The position numbers and the translations under genes were made by a program. Under the pieces are notes generated by a model, which was not told the DNA's origin, did not search any database, and worked only from the letters and a program-made list of their open reading frames with translations. From contig WARS01002804.1 in assembly GCA_008933995.1 (NCBI GenBank), positions 62,001-126,000 of the forward strand: 64,000 nucleotides of DNA, given 5' to 3'. The stretch is from Datnioides undecimradiatus. Its lineage: Eukaryota; Chordata; Actinopteri; Lobotiformes; Datnioididae. How positions within the stretch are numbered: the first letter of the stretch is position 1; every line of letters starts with the position of its first letter. This document shows, piece after piece, positions 1 through 11,805 of the stretch.

Positions 1-490
1 AAGGTCCTGCAGAGGCAGAAAGAGGAGAGGGGCATCGATGAGCAGAGAGAAACAAAGCGTGGAGAAGTTTATGGATTTTACTGTACAGTCAGCAGGCGCC
101 TCTCATCACATCTGACCATCCTCTACACTCTCCCTTCTTCGCACCTCTTTCGACCATGAAAGCGATCGTGAAAAGACGTGACGGCGATCTGAATTAAGCG
201 TTTTATCTGCCGTTCTGTAAATTGAGCCCCCAGCCTGCGGTATCAAACATCCTTTGGAGAGACACTCGAGACGAGGCGAGGCTCTAATTGGTGAAGCCGG
301 CTGTTATCTATGTACAGTAAAACAGCCCGAGTTCAACCCAGCTCCGCTCAGTGGGAGGTGAGATCTCTATCTAACCCTTTCATTCACAGCTTAATTCAAT
401 TGGAGGGCAATTATCGACCGCCCGAGGCTTCAAGATCCTCGTCGGTTTCTGTTCCCATCAGGGAGCCTTGCTGTGTTGGATCACCCCGCC

Positions 491-516
491 CCACACACAC
501 ACACACACACACACAC
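491..516. repeat. (CA)n microsatellite
   Basis: About 13 uninterrupted CA units inside the ext1 intron. This tract produces the His/Thr and Cys/Val runs in overlapping open frames, which are therefore not genes. Confidence 0.95.
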
Positions 517-2937
517 TCCTCCCTCGACTGCGCCGGGTGATGTCTGTATCGATGTGCTGTGTGTACAACACCAGAGCAGGCAGCGGCAAACAGACACCAG
601 GGCTTTCTCAGTCGCAGCATCCAGAAGATCGTGACGCCGCGCCGTTTACGCGCAGGCGAGGTTCGACTCGTTCAACAGCGAGCGACTCCCGGGGGGGCAA
701 ACCTTCGTCCTTCTTGGCCCTTCAGTCTGAGAGCAGATTGTTTCCTACACCTTAAAGATACTCAACAAAGTAATCAATTACTCATCACATCTTCTCGTCA
801 CCGGCTGTGGATCGTACTCAGCACATACTCAACTACAATCATCCACTCCGCTGTTTCAGAAGCCCAGTTACACTTTTTACTTCACTACATTACTACAGAA
901 CTAGTTACTCTGCACGTGAAGTCGCTCAAACCCGCTCTATCTTTAAACACCTACAGCGTTTCTGCTGCTTGCACGTTAATGTGAGTTAATTCCGATCCAT
1001 CCGTCATTATAAAATGAGCCATTTTGCATAATTAATACTTTACTTTTGGTACCTTCTCTTTATTTTATTGCTATTATTAGCAGTACTAGCAGCGGCTGTA
1101 GTAACACTATTATATTATCATATTTAGTTGCATATTACTTATTGAAAAAGTCATTTTTAAAACACTTCTTCCATCTGACTGTTGTAATATTAATTTAAAC
1201 CTAGATCCATGATTTAATTACTGTTTTTTTCCATGTGCTTTCTTTTGCATACATTGAAATAACCTATGACGCTCATCTCCCATACCTTTTATATCCGCCA
1301 ACCTGTGAATTCTGGTGTCGTCCTAATAATAACCCCCACGTTAGTTTGTTTTTCACGCAACAGCCACTTTTTCAGTTTAGGCTCCTGTTTTAATTCAACT
1401 TCAAAGGCCACAGACTGATATCTGTAAGAGCTGACGTCTTTGTGTTACACACGGGCATAACTAACCTTGATTCACCAAACGTTGATATTCACAGCACTCA
1501 TTGCTTTACGTTCATTACTCCCTCTCACCAACACCTAGGTGTCATTTAACACCCGCTGTGCTAATTGGTGCAATGCAATGCTAAAATAACGTAGCTATAG
1601 GTGCATTAGTATCTAAACTGGAGCACAAAAGTTACTTCACCAAGTAACAAATTACATGCTGTGAGGTGGTTCATTTACCTTTGGTGACCTGAACACAACA
1701 ATCAAACCTGTGGCTTTCCAGCATCCGGAGACTAATTAAGCCTCACCTGCTCAGTGCTGGGAGCTTCTTGCTAGTTAACTGAACAAATTACAATTTAATG
1801 ACCGATACCGGATCAATTACTGCCTTTTTCTTAAACAGGTGATTGGCTCCAGAGTGCAGCCTTTAAAGTTCCTTGATAAATGTCGATTTTAAAGCTAAAC
1901 AAGAACAAGAGGGAGGATGAAAGCGTCACTGGGAGCTAAAACTCAGCACCAGTGTCAGGATGAGCCTCTTTGGTTTTGATATCAGGCCCGACAGAGATAG
2001 AGAACAGACTAATGCAGACTTTATTTAGCGGAGGAGCCTCTTAACTGCTTTCTGTTCATTAATGCACGCCATCGATTATCGCCCTTCCTGTTTTATGCGG
2101 CAGACTGCTGGATTTTCTCTTTTCAAATCTGAAAAACTGCACCTTTAACATGAATTATGCAGCCTGCTGAAACCAAAACCTCTTTGTATTTCTCCGCTAC
2201 AGAAGCCGCTACCCAGGAGCTCATAAACCCACCAGATTTAGAGTCGACAGAAAAAAAGATTTCCTGCTTCGTCGCTGTTGCTAAAATGTCACACTCCCAT
2301 TAATAGCAACAGCACTGTTATCGCACAACACACCTAAGATGCATTAATTAAAGGGAAAGTTTAAAACACATAAGCAAATTCCCTTTATTTCATATTAAAA
2401 AGTCGCATATTGCACAATTTAGTCTGCACTGTAGAGATGTAAATACTCTCAGCCCGTGAGCTGCAATAGATAAAGTACTGGTACGAGCCTGTGGAGCAAA
2501 TAGAAACATAATTATGGGCCAATGATTACAGTTCAGAAACACACCGCGGTCCATTAGCAGCGGGGCAGTGACACGTTTTTGCTGTGCTGGCTTTATACTC
2601 CAGCACATTAGATTCTGTGTTTACATCGCCAGAATGTGGGCTAAAAGGAGCAGAGGTGTTGATCTCAAGAGATATACGTAGACGGCGACTGTAAATAAAG
2701 ATCGAAGGCATGTCTCCGCTGTCTCCCGCTGTGCATAAAGAGTCAAAACATCTCGGTCGAAGGCGCTGCCATCGTGCAGTTGTGTCGTTTGGAGCCAGGG
2801 TCTGCACGCTGGTGATGTAGAGGTGTCAGTCAAGACATCGCACCCGCTTTTCACAGCATCAGGCAACTAATTAAACTCGAGCTGATTAGAAAAGTGAACA
2901 CTCAAGACAAAAACAACCTAAAAACCATCTGACGACA

Positions 2938-3033
2938 TGGAGGGGGCGGAGATTATGATCTGTACTGCAACCGGCCATCAGGGGGCGGTCCACCCTTAGG
3001 CAGCTTTCATGTCGTCCATCTTTATGTGCAGTC
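2938..3033 (+). mobile_element. MITE-like element, 3' half
   Basis: A GGGGCGGA segment is followed by CTGTACTGCAACC, a CAGGGGGCG core, and a terminal stretch ending CATCTTTATGTGCAGTC. The core matches 53440-53485. The terminal stretch is the near reverse complement of the start of that second copy (GACTGTAAATAAAGAT at 53200), so the family has terminal inverted repeats. Elements of this appearance are common in fish. No coding capacity is seen. The 5' half is missing. Confidence 0.6.
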
Positions 3034-4687
3034 CACGTTGAACACAGGGCAGAAAACATGTTTTATCTGGAGATTATCTGCATAGAGCTGAGATACTGGA
3101 TTCATATTTTACTTTCTGATTGGAGAATTGGTTCAAACAAGACCGCAGAGCCACAGTTCTGCCACCCGTTGACCAATTTCCTGACCAAAACCATGATTCA
3201 CGTGAGGTCTTTAACGCTAATGTGTTGCCAGCGACACGTTTGCGCAAGCGCACTTTGGATTACAGTGATTACGTCACGGTTTCTGGAAGCTGAGACGTTG
3301 CGCTTTACAGCCAAAATGGAGTTATTACGGTAATTTCACTTGCGAATGTCCCAGAAACCCACAAAGCAGCCGCTTCGTTCCCACTGCACACACAGCGGTG
3401 GAGAAAGTTTCCATTTGATTTCCTGTTTACTCACATTATGAGACACAGACTCTCGAATTTTACTGGAAATAGTTTTATACTTTTCACATTTCAAATATAA
3501 CATGCAAAACCTGCTGTTCGTGTGTAACTGCAGCGCTGTTTGTTCACTAAAACTCTAAAATCATCACACTCTTCTAACATGCAGCTAATAGTAAATAACT
3601 GCCAGGTACTGAAAGTTGCAGGTATTCTGGAAAAATGTGCAAAAGCCCTGACAGGACAGGTGTCAGGTGTTAAAGGGTTAAACGGCTCAAACTTGGTATC
3701 CCCACTAACGCGCTGCCAGGCCTGCACTGCAGCTTCTTCAGCCTCTCAACTGTTGCCTTGTATGTTTGGGATTGTTGTCCTGCTGCCCTGGCCTCAGACT
3801 GTGCATACAAAGTACTACACTGTTTATCCAATATGGATGCAGACACCCACAAACAGAGTTAAAGCTGAAAGTCAGCAGTTTAACCCCAGTCGCTGTTTTA
3901 TTTCAGACGTGACGCGCTCGTGCAGAGCTCGTGCAGTTGCACTTAGCAGGAGCGCCGGATCCGTGGTGGGTTCCCTCCGGTTCTCGCCAATATCTAGACC
4001 TTAAATATGCAACAGATGACTCTCGGGCTAACATATCCAGGAAAGAGCGAGAGAAGTCGAGGATGTTGTTCCCATTTCGCTCCACAGTCCCAGCTCTCGC
4101 TAAAATTTTCAAAAGGTGAACTCTTCTCTCGACCAACTGCTGAGCTGACAAAACTTTCCTGCTCCCTCGCTCCTCGCTCGCCCTCCCTCTCTCTTTCAGG
4201 CAACACACACTTGCATTTTGTCTCTGTAAAGCTCAACTCCCGTGACAGTTGTGAAATGTGCGCATGAATGTTCCCGACCGAGTTAAAGGAGAGGAGCGCC
4301 GCGCAAAGCCGCAAGTCCCCAACACTCTCGGGCTGGAGAGGTTTCCAGCCCACGTTTGTAATCGACAGCAGCAACAACCCCTGCGCTTGTGAGGTAATGA
4401 TGCACAGCAATGCAACGTTTGAAATCACCAACAGCAAATAAGACCCAATAATAAAGATGGCTGCTCGTGTCTGATAAACCGCCCTCTTTGCAGGAAAGCA
4501 AACCACCAACAACTGAGTTCGCACTCAGGGAAACACCAGCACAGGCAGCGAGATGTGGGCTGCGCTGATATCACCAATAAACCCTCTTAATTGATTGATC
4601 TTCAAAGCTGCTCCTGTCAAACGGAAATTAAAGCACACCCAGAAGCGGCGATAAGAAGACAAGATAGGATCAAAGAGCGCGTCTTAC

Positions 4688-5439
4688 TTTGAGTATTCTT
4701 CATTATCTCTTTCGCACCGAGAGTCCTTGTGCTTCTCCCAGTCCTTGCCATGTTTACACGTGGTCAGCAGAATTATATCTTCCCCGTTGTGGATGTGATA
4801 CAGAGCGTTCCTCGTCTCAGAACCGATGCCAGTGAGGTATCGCTTCCCCTTGAACACCAGCAGGTACTTCCTGGAGGGCGGTGCATCGTTGAGTGTCAGA
4901 TAACCGATGCCCCCGCCTTTTAGCGGGTGGTCCTTGGAGAACAGAGGGATGGAGATATCAAAGTTGGGTCGGAAGTTGACCACATCCGCGCTGGCCTTGG
5001 CCAGCATGGCCTGGCCCACCTCAAAGCCCAGATCCTCCGTGTAGTCCGGCCACGTGCCAGAGTACAGGTTGAATATGAGGTGGTTCTTGCCATCGTTCCA
5101 CGTCGGCAGGCTCTGTATGCGCAGCCTGACGTTCTGGACGTACTGAGCCGACAGCTGGTCCCGGTCCAACGTGTCCACAGCTAGAATGAACAGACAGGCC
5201 CGCGAGGGGTCTGTGGTGTGAAAGCGAGACTCCTCGATCGACGACAGGATCTTCTGGTAGGTCTCGGAGATCTCGTCCCCCCTCTGAGGAGGGTAGATGT
5301 ACACCCTGAAGCCCGACTGGCAGCGAGCAAAGTCGAAGCAGGTTTCCATGCGGCAGCGCTTGTTCTTGTAGATGTTGTCGCGGATCGCACGACGCTCTCG
5401 CGGCGAGGTGTGCTGGTGATGGAGCTGAGGGCTGTCCTC
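4688..5439 (-). CDS. ext1: ext1 exostosin glycosyltransferase, coding exon 2
   Basis: This exon encodes residues 97-346 plus two bases of codon 347 of an EXT1-type protein, a Golgi/ER type II membrane glycosyltransferase that with EXT2 polymerises heparan sulfate by alternating GlcA and GlcNAc transfer. It is strongly similar to human EXT1 across the first part of the exostosin (GT47) domain: [65 protein letters not shown] and TTCKHGKDW. The acceptor is TCTGTTTCCAG just before 5439; the donor GTAAGA starts at 4687. The exon ends after the second base of a Lys codon, the same phase and place as the end of human EXT1 exon 1. Later domains, including the C-terminal GlcNAc-transferase part, are outside the window. 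Fish carry several ext1 paralogs. The split first exon and the scara5 linkage would fit an ext1c-type copy, but the sequence alone does not settle which one this is. Confidence 0.95.
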
Positions 5440-6140
5440 CTGGAAACAGACACGAAGAGTCAGCACGACCCAGAACACAGCAAGGTAAGACCTCGTTACA
5501 GCCGCAGGTTACATGCGTCCAGGTTATCAGTCCTGCCATTAGATATCAATGGAAGCTCAAGAGTTACTTCACTGTCTCACATGAAAATAGGAAATTTGTG
5601 TTTCTTAGACATTGTGAAACCTCACTGTTGGAAGTATTCCTGCACAAACTATAAACAAATTAAACATTTCCACGGCAAAACTTCATCTCAAACCTGATTT
5701 TTCCAGATTTGCGCACGCATGCATTTGCATACAAAAGGTGAAATCCGACTGCAGGCTGGGAACATAACGCGTCAATGACCCTTATCGGATTCTGCAGCCT
5801 TAAAGCTTTGAAACCATTTGCAGAACTCATCCTTCATCGTTAACCTGATTTCAGTGCTGTGCATTTTCAGTGATGGGTTTGTTTAAGCCCCTCTGTAGTG
5901 TAGGGATCCGTTTTCCTGTTTATCTCTTTGATAATTTAATATTATACACAGAGTATTAGGGTATTATGCAACACTTTTACGGTACGTTTTGGACTTTTAC
6001 TCGTAATTTATCATTTTAATATGGTGCGATCTGAGTAATTCTTGCCTCTGAACGTGTTTCCCTTTTGTTTTTGGTTCATATATTCAAGACGTGGACGTGA
6101 TTCTCCATCAGGTCTTTCCATCTGAGCTGGTTCAGCCTAC
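5440..6140 (-). other. ext1 701-bp phase-0 intron
   Basis: This intron separates the two ext1 coding exons. On the minus strand the donor is GAG|GTAGGC at 6140 and the acceptor TCTGTTTCCAG ends at 5440. It falls between two Glu codons (phase 0). Mammalian EXT1 has no intron here. No repeat or further exon is recognised inside it. Confidence 0.85.
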
Positions 6141-6433
6141 CTCTTGCTCTCCCCCCTCCAGGTACGGCTCCAGCGGCTGGGTCGACTCTGGCCAGTGCCT
6201 GGGAGGTCTGGACGGGGTCCTCTGGGGCAGGGGCTGGGGCTGGTACACGTCCTGGCTCTGGTGGTAGTAGTACTGGTATTCCTGCTGGTGGTACTGGGGG
6301 TACTGGGGAAACTGGTGATACTGGTACGGCTGCTGCTGGAACTCCCCGATTTGCAGACCCCACAGGTAGACGAGGAAGAGAAGACCGGCCCCCACAGACA
6401 CGAGCAGGTACCGCTTCTTGGCCTGCATGTGTG
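6141..6433 (-). CDS. ext1: ext1 coding exon 1: start codon, membrane anchor, stem
   Basis: The exon starts at 6433, right after a CCCCCCACAG acceptor, and the ATG is at 6428-6426, so it carries only five bases of 5' UTR. It encodes 96 residues. MQAKKRY is identical to the human EXT1 start. A signal-anchor helix follows at about residues 8-25 (LLVSVGAGLLFLVYLWGL). Residues 29-80 form a low-complexity stem rich in Gln, Tyr and Pro. The end aligns loosely with the human PFVPWDQLENEDS region (here PLEPYLEGGEQE, joined to EDSPQ). The role is to hold the enzyme in the ER/Golgi membrane with the catalytic part lumenal. Join phase 0 with the exon at 4688-5439 gives an uninterrupted reading frame. The stem is about 26 residues longer than human and differs in composition. 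Confidence 0.9.
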
Positions 6434-7635
6434 CTGTGGGGGGAGGGAGAGGAGGATGTGGTGGGTTTGGGGGAGAGGGTTGAGTGAGGGAGGGAGGGAA
6501 GGAGGAAGGACAGAAGGGAGCGTGAGGAGGTGAGAGGCTGATGTGAGACGCAGCAGAAAGGCAAAGGAGGAAAAGTGAAAAAGAGGATCAAACAAGAAAG
6601 AGGGATGAAAGGTGAGAGGGTGAGGGGGGTAAAGAGTAGAAAACGGGGGAGACGAAAGGAAAAGAGAAGAAAGGGAGGACGAGGAACTAGGAGATGACGA
6701 GGAGAGGAGGTCAGCTCGACCCACGGGGCGGCCTCTCTACCCACAGCTCGGCATTTTGGAGTCTGGAGTCACTGAAACATAAAAGAAATTCAAATTAAAG
6801 CACGAATTAAATAATCGGTAGAGTCTCCAACAAATCAGGTCATTTGAAACTTTATCACAGACGCCAGCGAGAGCTGTATTTACAGAAAACCAGCGAACAT
6901 CACATGTATTTTTATAATAAAGCCGGTAAAGGCTGAGGCTCCTCCATCATTTAATACAGTCTGATAAATGCATAAAAGCCCCCGTGTGCATCAAAACAAG
7001 TGAAATGAACAATAAAAACTCAGAAATGATAGATAATATTTCAAAGATGACATTATTGTCATGAAAAGTGATGATGTAGCGCAAACATGGTGGTGATCTC
7101 CCCCTGAGCCGCGCTCTCACCCTCTGATGTGTCTTGACATCGAACTGGAAAAGCTTGTGAGTCATTTTGAAATATGCCACTGACAATTCAACTTTTTTTT
7201 TGTAATTTTAGCAAATGTATTTATCTGATTAAACGTCACTAGGTGCATTTTACAAATAACAATGGTGTTTTTTTGCGCATTCGGCATCGGCCGTGCAGCG
7301 CCATGCAACTTTTCGGACAGTTCCCTGCGCCCTGCGCGGTGTTTCCCGGTGTGAGAGTGACACCTTCCACTGTTTTCCACGGTAAAAGCCGCTGGTGCTG
7401 AGTGAAAGAGCGTCGGCTGGAGATTCATTAAAGATCGTGTGCGATAAGCGCCGCGGCGCTGAGCTGCAGGATTTCTGAAGTTCAGACCGATACACGAGGA
7501 AACGGCACGTGGTGCTCAGCAAAGCGTCGCCTTTAACTGCAAATGCATTTAGGGTTTACCAGGTAGTTCGCTGATGGTGCGGGTTCACCCGGTGACGTGG
7601 GTCCCTAATTGGCGCTATCACCAAACTCCACTCAC
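6434..7635 (-). other. Presumed ext1 5' UTR intron
   Basis: A strong acceptor (pyrimidine run then CAG at 6436-6434) immediately precedes the ext1 ATG exon, so an untranslated exon must lie upstream. The best minus-strand donor seen is CAG|GTGAGT with the exon side ending at 7636. The intron would contain the purine-rich tract of 6437-6710 and little else. The acceptor is clear; the donor choice is inference. Confidence 0.5.
6437..6710. repeat. Purine-rich (+) / pyrimidine-rich (-) tract
   Basis: About 270 bases are overwhelmingly A/G on the plus strand, with GGGA, GGAGG and GAAAG motifs, hence C/T on the ext1 transcript strand. The tract ends at the acceptor of the ext1 ATG exon, so it acts as an exceptionally long polypyrimidine tract and could also form triplex DNA. 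Overlapping open frames full of Ser, Pro and Leu come from this composition. Confidence 0.8.
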
Positions 7636-8640
7636 CTGTTTACAGGGAACACCTGTGGTCCCGGGGAGGGATCGGGAAATCCGCGGCTCTCCCCTCCAGC
7701 CTGCGCAGCACTCCTCAGTTCGGATACACATTCTCCGACTATACCCCCCGAAACACGTCAACACAAATCCATCCACGAGTGATAAGTTGCATTAAAACCG
7801 CGCGTGAGAGGCAGTCACTGAGCTCTGCGTCCGCGGGGAAGCCGAAAATGGAGCGCTGCCTTCATCCTCCACCGCGTCCCAGTCACAAACTTTCCCCGAG
7901 AAAGGTGGTTTCTGTTTTTAATGTGAGCCCGGGGGGGCACGCGGCGCGGGCAGGTATCCACGCTGTGAATTCAGACACGCAGTCATCTGCCGGAGCAGCC
8001 GCGATAACATCGACAGCACCCATCCAGAATTAACTGATGTGTTGAACAAGGCGCGTGCATCTCCACTCAGCAACTGCCATCCCCTGCTCAAAAGGAAAAA
8101 ATAAGAAATCCCGGAAAGAGCAGATCCGAAACTTTGCGATTTAAATCCACGCTCGCACCTGTGCGCTCGCTGACGAATAAGCAGAAATCATCATCCCAGG
8201 TAAGTTAAGGAAATGCCGGCGCACCTGATCCGGAGCGACGCGCTTCAATAAAATCCTATTAGGAGCGACTTCACGGTCCGCTGAACGGCAGGCAGCAGGG
8301 TTTTCCTCAATAGGGTTAAAGTAACGGATCAAGTGAACACCCCGAGTGTATACCCGAGGTCTTCTGGGCTATTCCACGCTGACTGCTCGCTCCTAACAGA
8401 CCCGCTGTCCTCGCGTTTCCATCCTCAAATCCTCAGTTGGATCTGGGCTGCGCCACCGTGCAGCATCCAGCCACATCAGCAGCAGCAGCAGCAGCAGAGG
8501 CAGCAGCGCTGATAAGCCAGACAGCAGTAAGCTGGCGGGCTGGGGGGGAGATCGGAGCATGCACGGGGCGTCAGTTGGCGCTGATGAGGTGTGGGCGCTC
8601 GCCATAATTCAGCATCTCTCCCTCAGTCTGCATGCGCTGG
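7560..8640 (-). promoter_or_regulatory. CpG-rich region, candidate ext1 promoter and 5' UTR exon
   Basis: CpG is clearly more frequent here than in surrounding DNA (for example CGCGTGAG, GCACGCGGCGCGGGC, GGAGCGACGCGC). The region lies 1.1-2.2 kb upstream of the ext1 ATG and contains the candidate donor CAG|GTGAGT at 7638-7630 on the minus strand. That is the expected place for the ext1 transcription start. It includes a short (CAG)n run near 8479-8497. No TATA box is recognised with confidence. A plus-strand CAG|GTAAGT near 8196-8205 might mark an antisense transcript but stands alone. Confidence 0.5.
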
Positions 8641-9259
8641 TTTGTTTCTGTCACTTTGATGGTGAGTAAAGACCTGAGAAATCGTCTCGGGAAGGTAAAT
8701 CGCCGAGGAGTCCCAAAGGAGCGTTCAGGACCTCTAAACTGCCTCCCTGCGCACCAAACTCCCTTAAGAAATCTGCCAATTTAGCGGTTACGCGCTTATT
8801 GTTAAAACACACGACTTAATCACCCAGACTGGGTCATCTTAGGATGCATCCCGCGTGCAGCTTGTAGTTGTCCCAACTTTTTAAATGAATTTGCTCCCAT
8901 TTCCGTCCCCACTTGCAGACAGTACAGGTTTTATTTTCGGTGCATCGCGCGTGGTGCATGGACAGGTGTCGGTCACGCGGGTCTCATATTATTGTCAAAT
9001 CAAATTATTGTGTTAAAGGGATTTTGTCACTTTAGAGGACTGACTTTTGGAAAGCCACGCGCTTTTAATTAAGTCTTAGCTCATTAAAATCTAAGGATTT
9101 TGAATATTTGGGCCAATTAATCAGCCCCGACCACGCGTCTCTGCGTCTTTCCTGCCCCGTCGTTCGGTCGTGACGCTGTTATTTGTGCGGAAGCCGCCGA
9201 GTGAGCGCAATTAATTCGCTCGTGATGTGAAAAGATGTCATTATCTCGTAAATTAGAGA

Positions 9260-9275
9260 AGGGGGGGGGGGGGGG
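9260..9275. repeat. Poly-G run
   Basis: Sixteen consecutive G on the plus strand, flanked by GAGAA and TTTACAG. It may be length-variable and prone to sequencing error. Confidence 0.9.
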
Positions 9276-10716
9276 TTTACAGATGTCGCGGCTGCGCGCA
9301 CGCCGACGCATCATGCAGCGAACGGCGCCATCGTGTGGTTCATGCTGCAGCTGGATGATCTGAGCCGACCTCTCGTCTTCATGTTGTCTTATGTGACTGC
9401 GTGCTGCGTGTTTATTTAACTAAAAGCAGATGCACCGATGTCCAAAAACACCCTGTTTCAAGTAAAAGTGTTTAAAACGTTGTAAAATACAAAAGTATTG
9501 TCATCAAAATACACTTTAGACACCAGAAGTAAAAGTTTTCTGCAGCTTAATAATAACAAAATACTGTATTATTGCTTTTTTCCCATGACAAACACATGTA
9601 GGAGTATTTTAAACATCGCAGTTTGTCAGTGAAGAGCGCACAGTGCTGCCTCATGTTGTTTAAGATCATCATGTCATATATTGTTTGTTTGTTGGGATCC
9701 CCGTTAGTCGTTGCCCTGGCAACAGCCGCTCTTTTCCGGGGTCCATTTAATAATCCAGTAAATAAAATACAGAAAGTGAGCACAATGAACACTTCCAGCT
9801 GCTTTTTAAAAACTTTTGTTGTCAGTTCTTGAGACATAAAGCTCGGCCGGCCTTGTTTCCAGGTCGTCCTTCTCATTCTTGTCATCCTCCTTGATTTAAG
9901 GATGAACCGAGTGGATTTTATTGGGGTTTTTTTGGGTATAATTTAAGAATTCGGATGCTAATTATGACCAAATCGCACACAAATGTCTAAAAGGATGACA
10001 CGATGACACGGTGACGTTGCACATCCCAGAAAGTCAGAGGTCAGCCATCACTGCGACAGCATGCGACACCCTAACTCTGCAGCAGAAGGGCAGATTGGGG
10101 CCATATTTGACACGCTCTGGAGTTTGCAGCAACGTCCATCTCTGAAGCGTCGTTAGAGCTGCAGCAGCTCTGTGGGCCCAGACTGGCTGCGCAAACTGCT
10201 GCACGCTGCCCGCTGCTGGAGGTCCAGAAAGGGGGGTGGCAGGTCAACAAGGGGGGTGGCATCTGATCTCATCCCCCCTGATATTATCTAATGAGTCTAC
10301 CTGGTTGTGCCAAAGCCTGTCTCCTCTCCTGATGCTTGCTTTAGGTTCGGCCTGAAACTGTGACCTGGCTTTGATACAATTCATGCGTTTCTGCAGGAGC
10401 TGGGCGCGGTCTAAACCCTGGATTTCAAACGGTTGAGCAATGGGAATCCATTTGGACTCGAGAACAACACATTAGAGCGCGTTTCTCGCCTTAAATCTCT
10501 GCAGAATAAATCCTCAGACGGGACTTTGGATTGTAGCAGTGCACGGATCAACATTTGTCTTAAACACCACCGGCCTCTCTCTCTCTCTGTGAACCACAGT
10601 CTGACGTTTTGTTTTCATTTACCTGTGCCGCGATAACTCTGAAGGATTGGCCGGCGTTGATGGCTTCATGGTCGATCGGGGGATGATAAATCTGAAAAGG
10701 GCCGCAGAGCAGCAGA

Positions 10717-10738
10717 GGGAGAGAGAGAGAGAGAGAGA
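10717..10738. repeat. (GA)n microsatellite
   Basis: GGGAGAGAGAGA-type run of about 11 units with no gene association. Confidence 0.9.
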
Positions 10739-11765
10739 CGACTTTGATCTGTTTCCAGTCTCAGTCCATCGCTTCAGCTCCTCCACTTCCTCTTTTTCAT
10801 CATCAATCTCGGGGCGTACGGGACAGTTCAGGCGACTGTCGGTCAGATCTCACCTCTCTCCTGTCCCAGCTTCTAAAGACGAGACCGGGATCCGGTTTTA
10901 AAGTGATTTTGTGCTCAGATTACTTCATATACTTGATTTTACTGCATTACAGTCACCATCCTGCTCAACTCAACCTCCTCCTTCATCTACCGTCTGTGTA
11001 ATTAGGTCATTTGTGGATGTAATTAAGTACATTTACTCAAACACTCTGCTAATACTCATGTCTAATCTGAGTATTTTATGCAATTTTATATCTTTTCTTC
11101 ACGTCTCAAATGGAAATATTGTATTTTTCCACTCCTTCACATTCGTCTGACAGCTTTAGTTACCAGTTACTTTTCAGATTACCATTATTTATACCTTCCC
11201 TGCCCTTTGAAAAGCACGGATCTCCAGAAATTTGGTGATTTTGAACGTGAATCTTTGCGATAAACTGGAGTAAAAGGTTCCCTCTTCAGCTGAATAAACG
11301 TCCTCTGGGATCAGCTGGGAAGCGCGTCGTCACGAAGCTGAAGACAGGTTCGACGGAGGCTTTGTTTAGAGGTGGAGGAGACAGAAAGGATTCATTTAAA
11401 CACAAACTGAGATCAAAACAAGCTGCAGCAGTAAAACAAAGCTCAGGACTTTGCCACAGGAAGTCCTTTCCCACCTGTGGCCATCAGACTCCTCCCTCTT
11501 CTGCAAGAATGACATGCAAAGCTGCTCGGACACCGGGAAACATTCACTACATTAGGATGTAGGTGTTGTTTTACTGTCACATACCTAATTATTCATCGTC
11601 GGTCACTGAAGTTTATCAAACTGTTGTGTTTTTAATCCGCTCTGCATTTGTTGCTGTCATTTGGAGCGACCTGTGGCACGAGAGGTTCCCTCGGGATGAG
11701 TAAAGTCGGTGTTGTTCTTGTTCTTCGGGTGAATTCTGTGAGTTTGTTTGGTTTAAAGCGACTGT

Positions 11766-11805
11766 GGGGGGTGGGGGGTGGTGAGTGAGGGTGGTGGGGT
11801 GGGGA
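11766..11805 (+). other. G-rich segment, possible G-quadruplex
   Basis: Several runs of four to six G separated by T, GT or short linkers, followed by GGG, GGGG and GGGG. This fits a multi-tract quadruplex former on the plus strand. No promoter evidence is near it. Confidence 0.5.

Larger units (their letters stand above)
1..4687 (-). other. ext1 first large intron (partial)
   Basis: This DNA lies downstream, on the minus strand, of the ext1 exon ending at 4688, and starts with a GTAAGA donor at 4687-4682. I see no match to the next EXT1 exon here, which in human starts with YDYREML, so that exon is beyond the left edge. The content is mainly AT-rich non-coding DNA with a (CA)n tract near 491-516 and a MITE fragment at 2938-3033. 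Short open frames such as 559-984 and 3994-4524 lack protein similarity and are chance. Confidence 0.7.

Noticed and set aside
559..984. 141-codon open frame on the plus strand
   Set aside because: No recognisable domain, no homology to known proteins, overlaps other-frame ORFs, and lies in the ext1 intron with ordinary non-coding composition.
3994..4524. 176-codon open frame on the minus strand
   Set aside because: Composition is mixed and includes an RERERE run from GA-rich DNA; it does not match EXT1 exon 2 or any family I know.
5021..5697. Long frames antisense or frame-shifted to ext1 exon 2
   Set aside because: Shadows of the conserved exon caused by its GC-rich third positions.
6076..6744. 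222- and 195-codon minus-strand frames overlapping ext1
   Set aside because: They are alternate frames through the polypyrimidine tract and the ext1 ATG exon. Only the frame starting MQAKKRY matches EXT1.
8196..8205. Plus-strand CAG|GTAAGT near the ext1 promoter
   Set aside because: A perfect donor word, but no exon, acceptor partner or open frame supports a gene; at most a possible antisense transcript.
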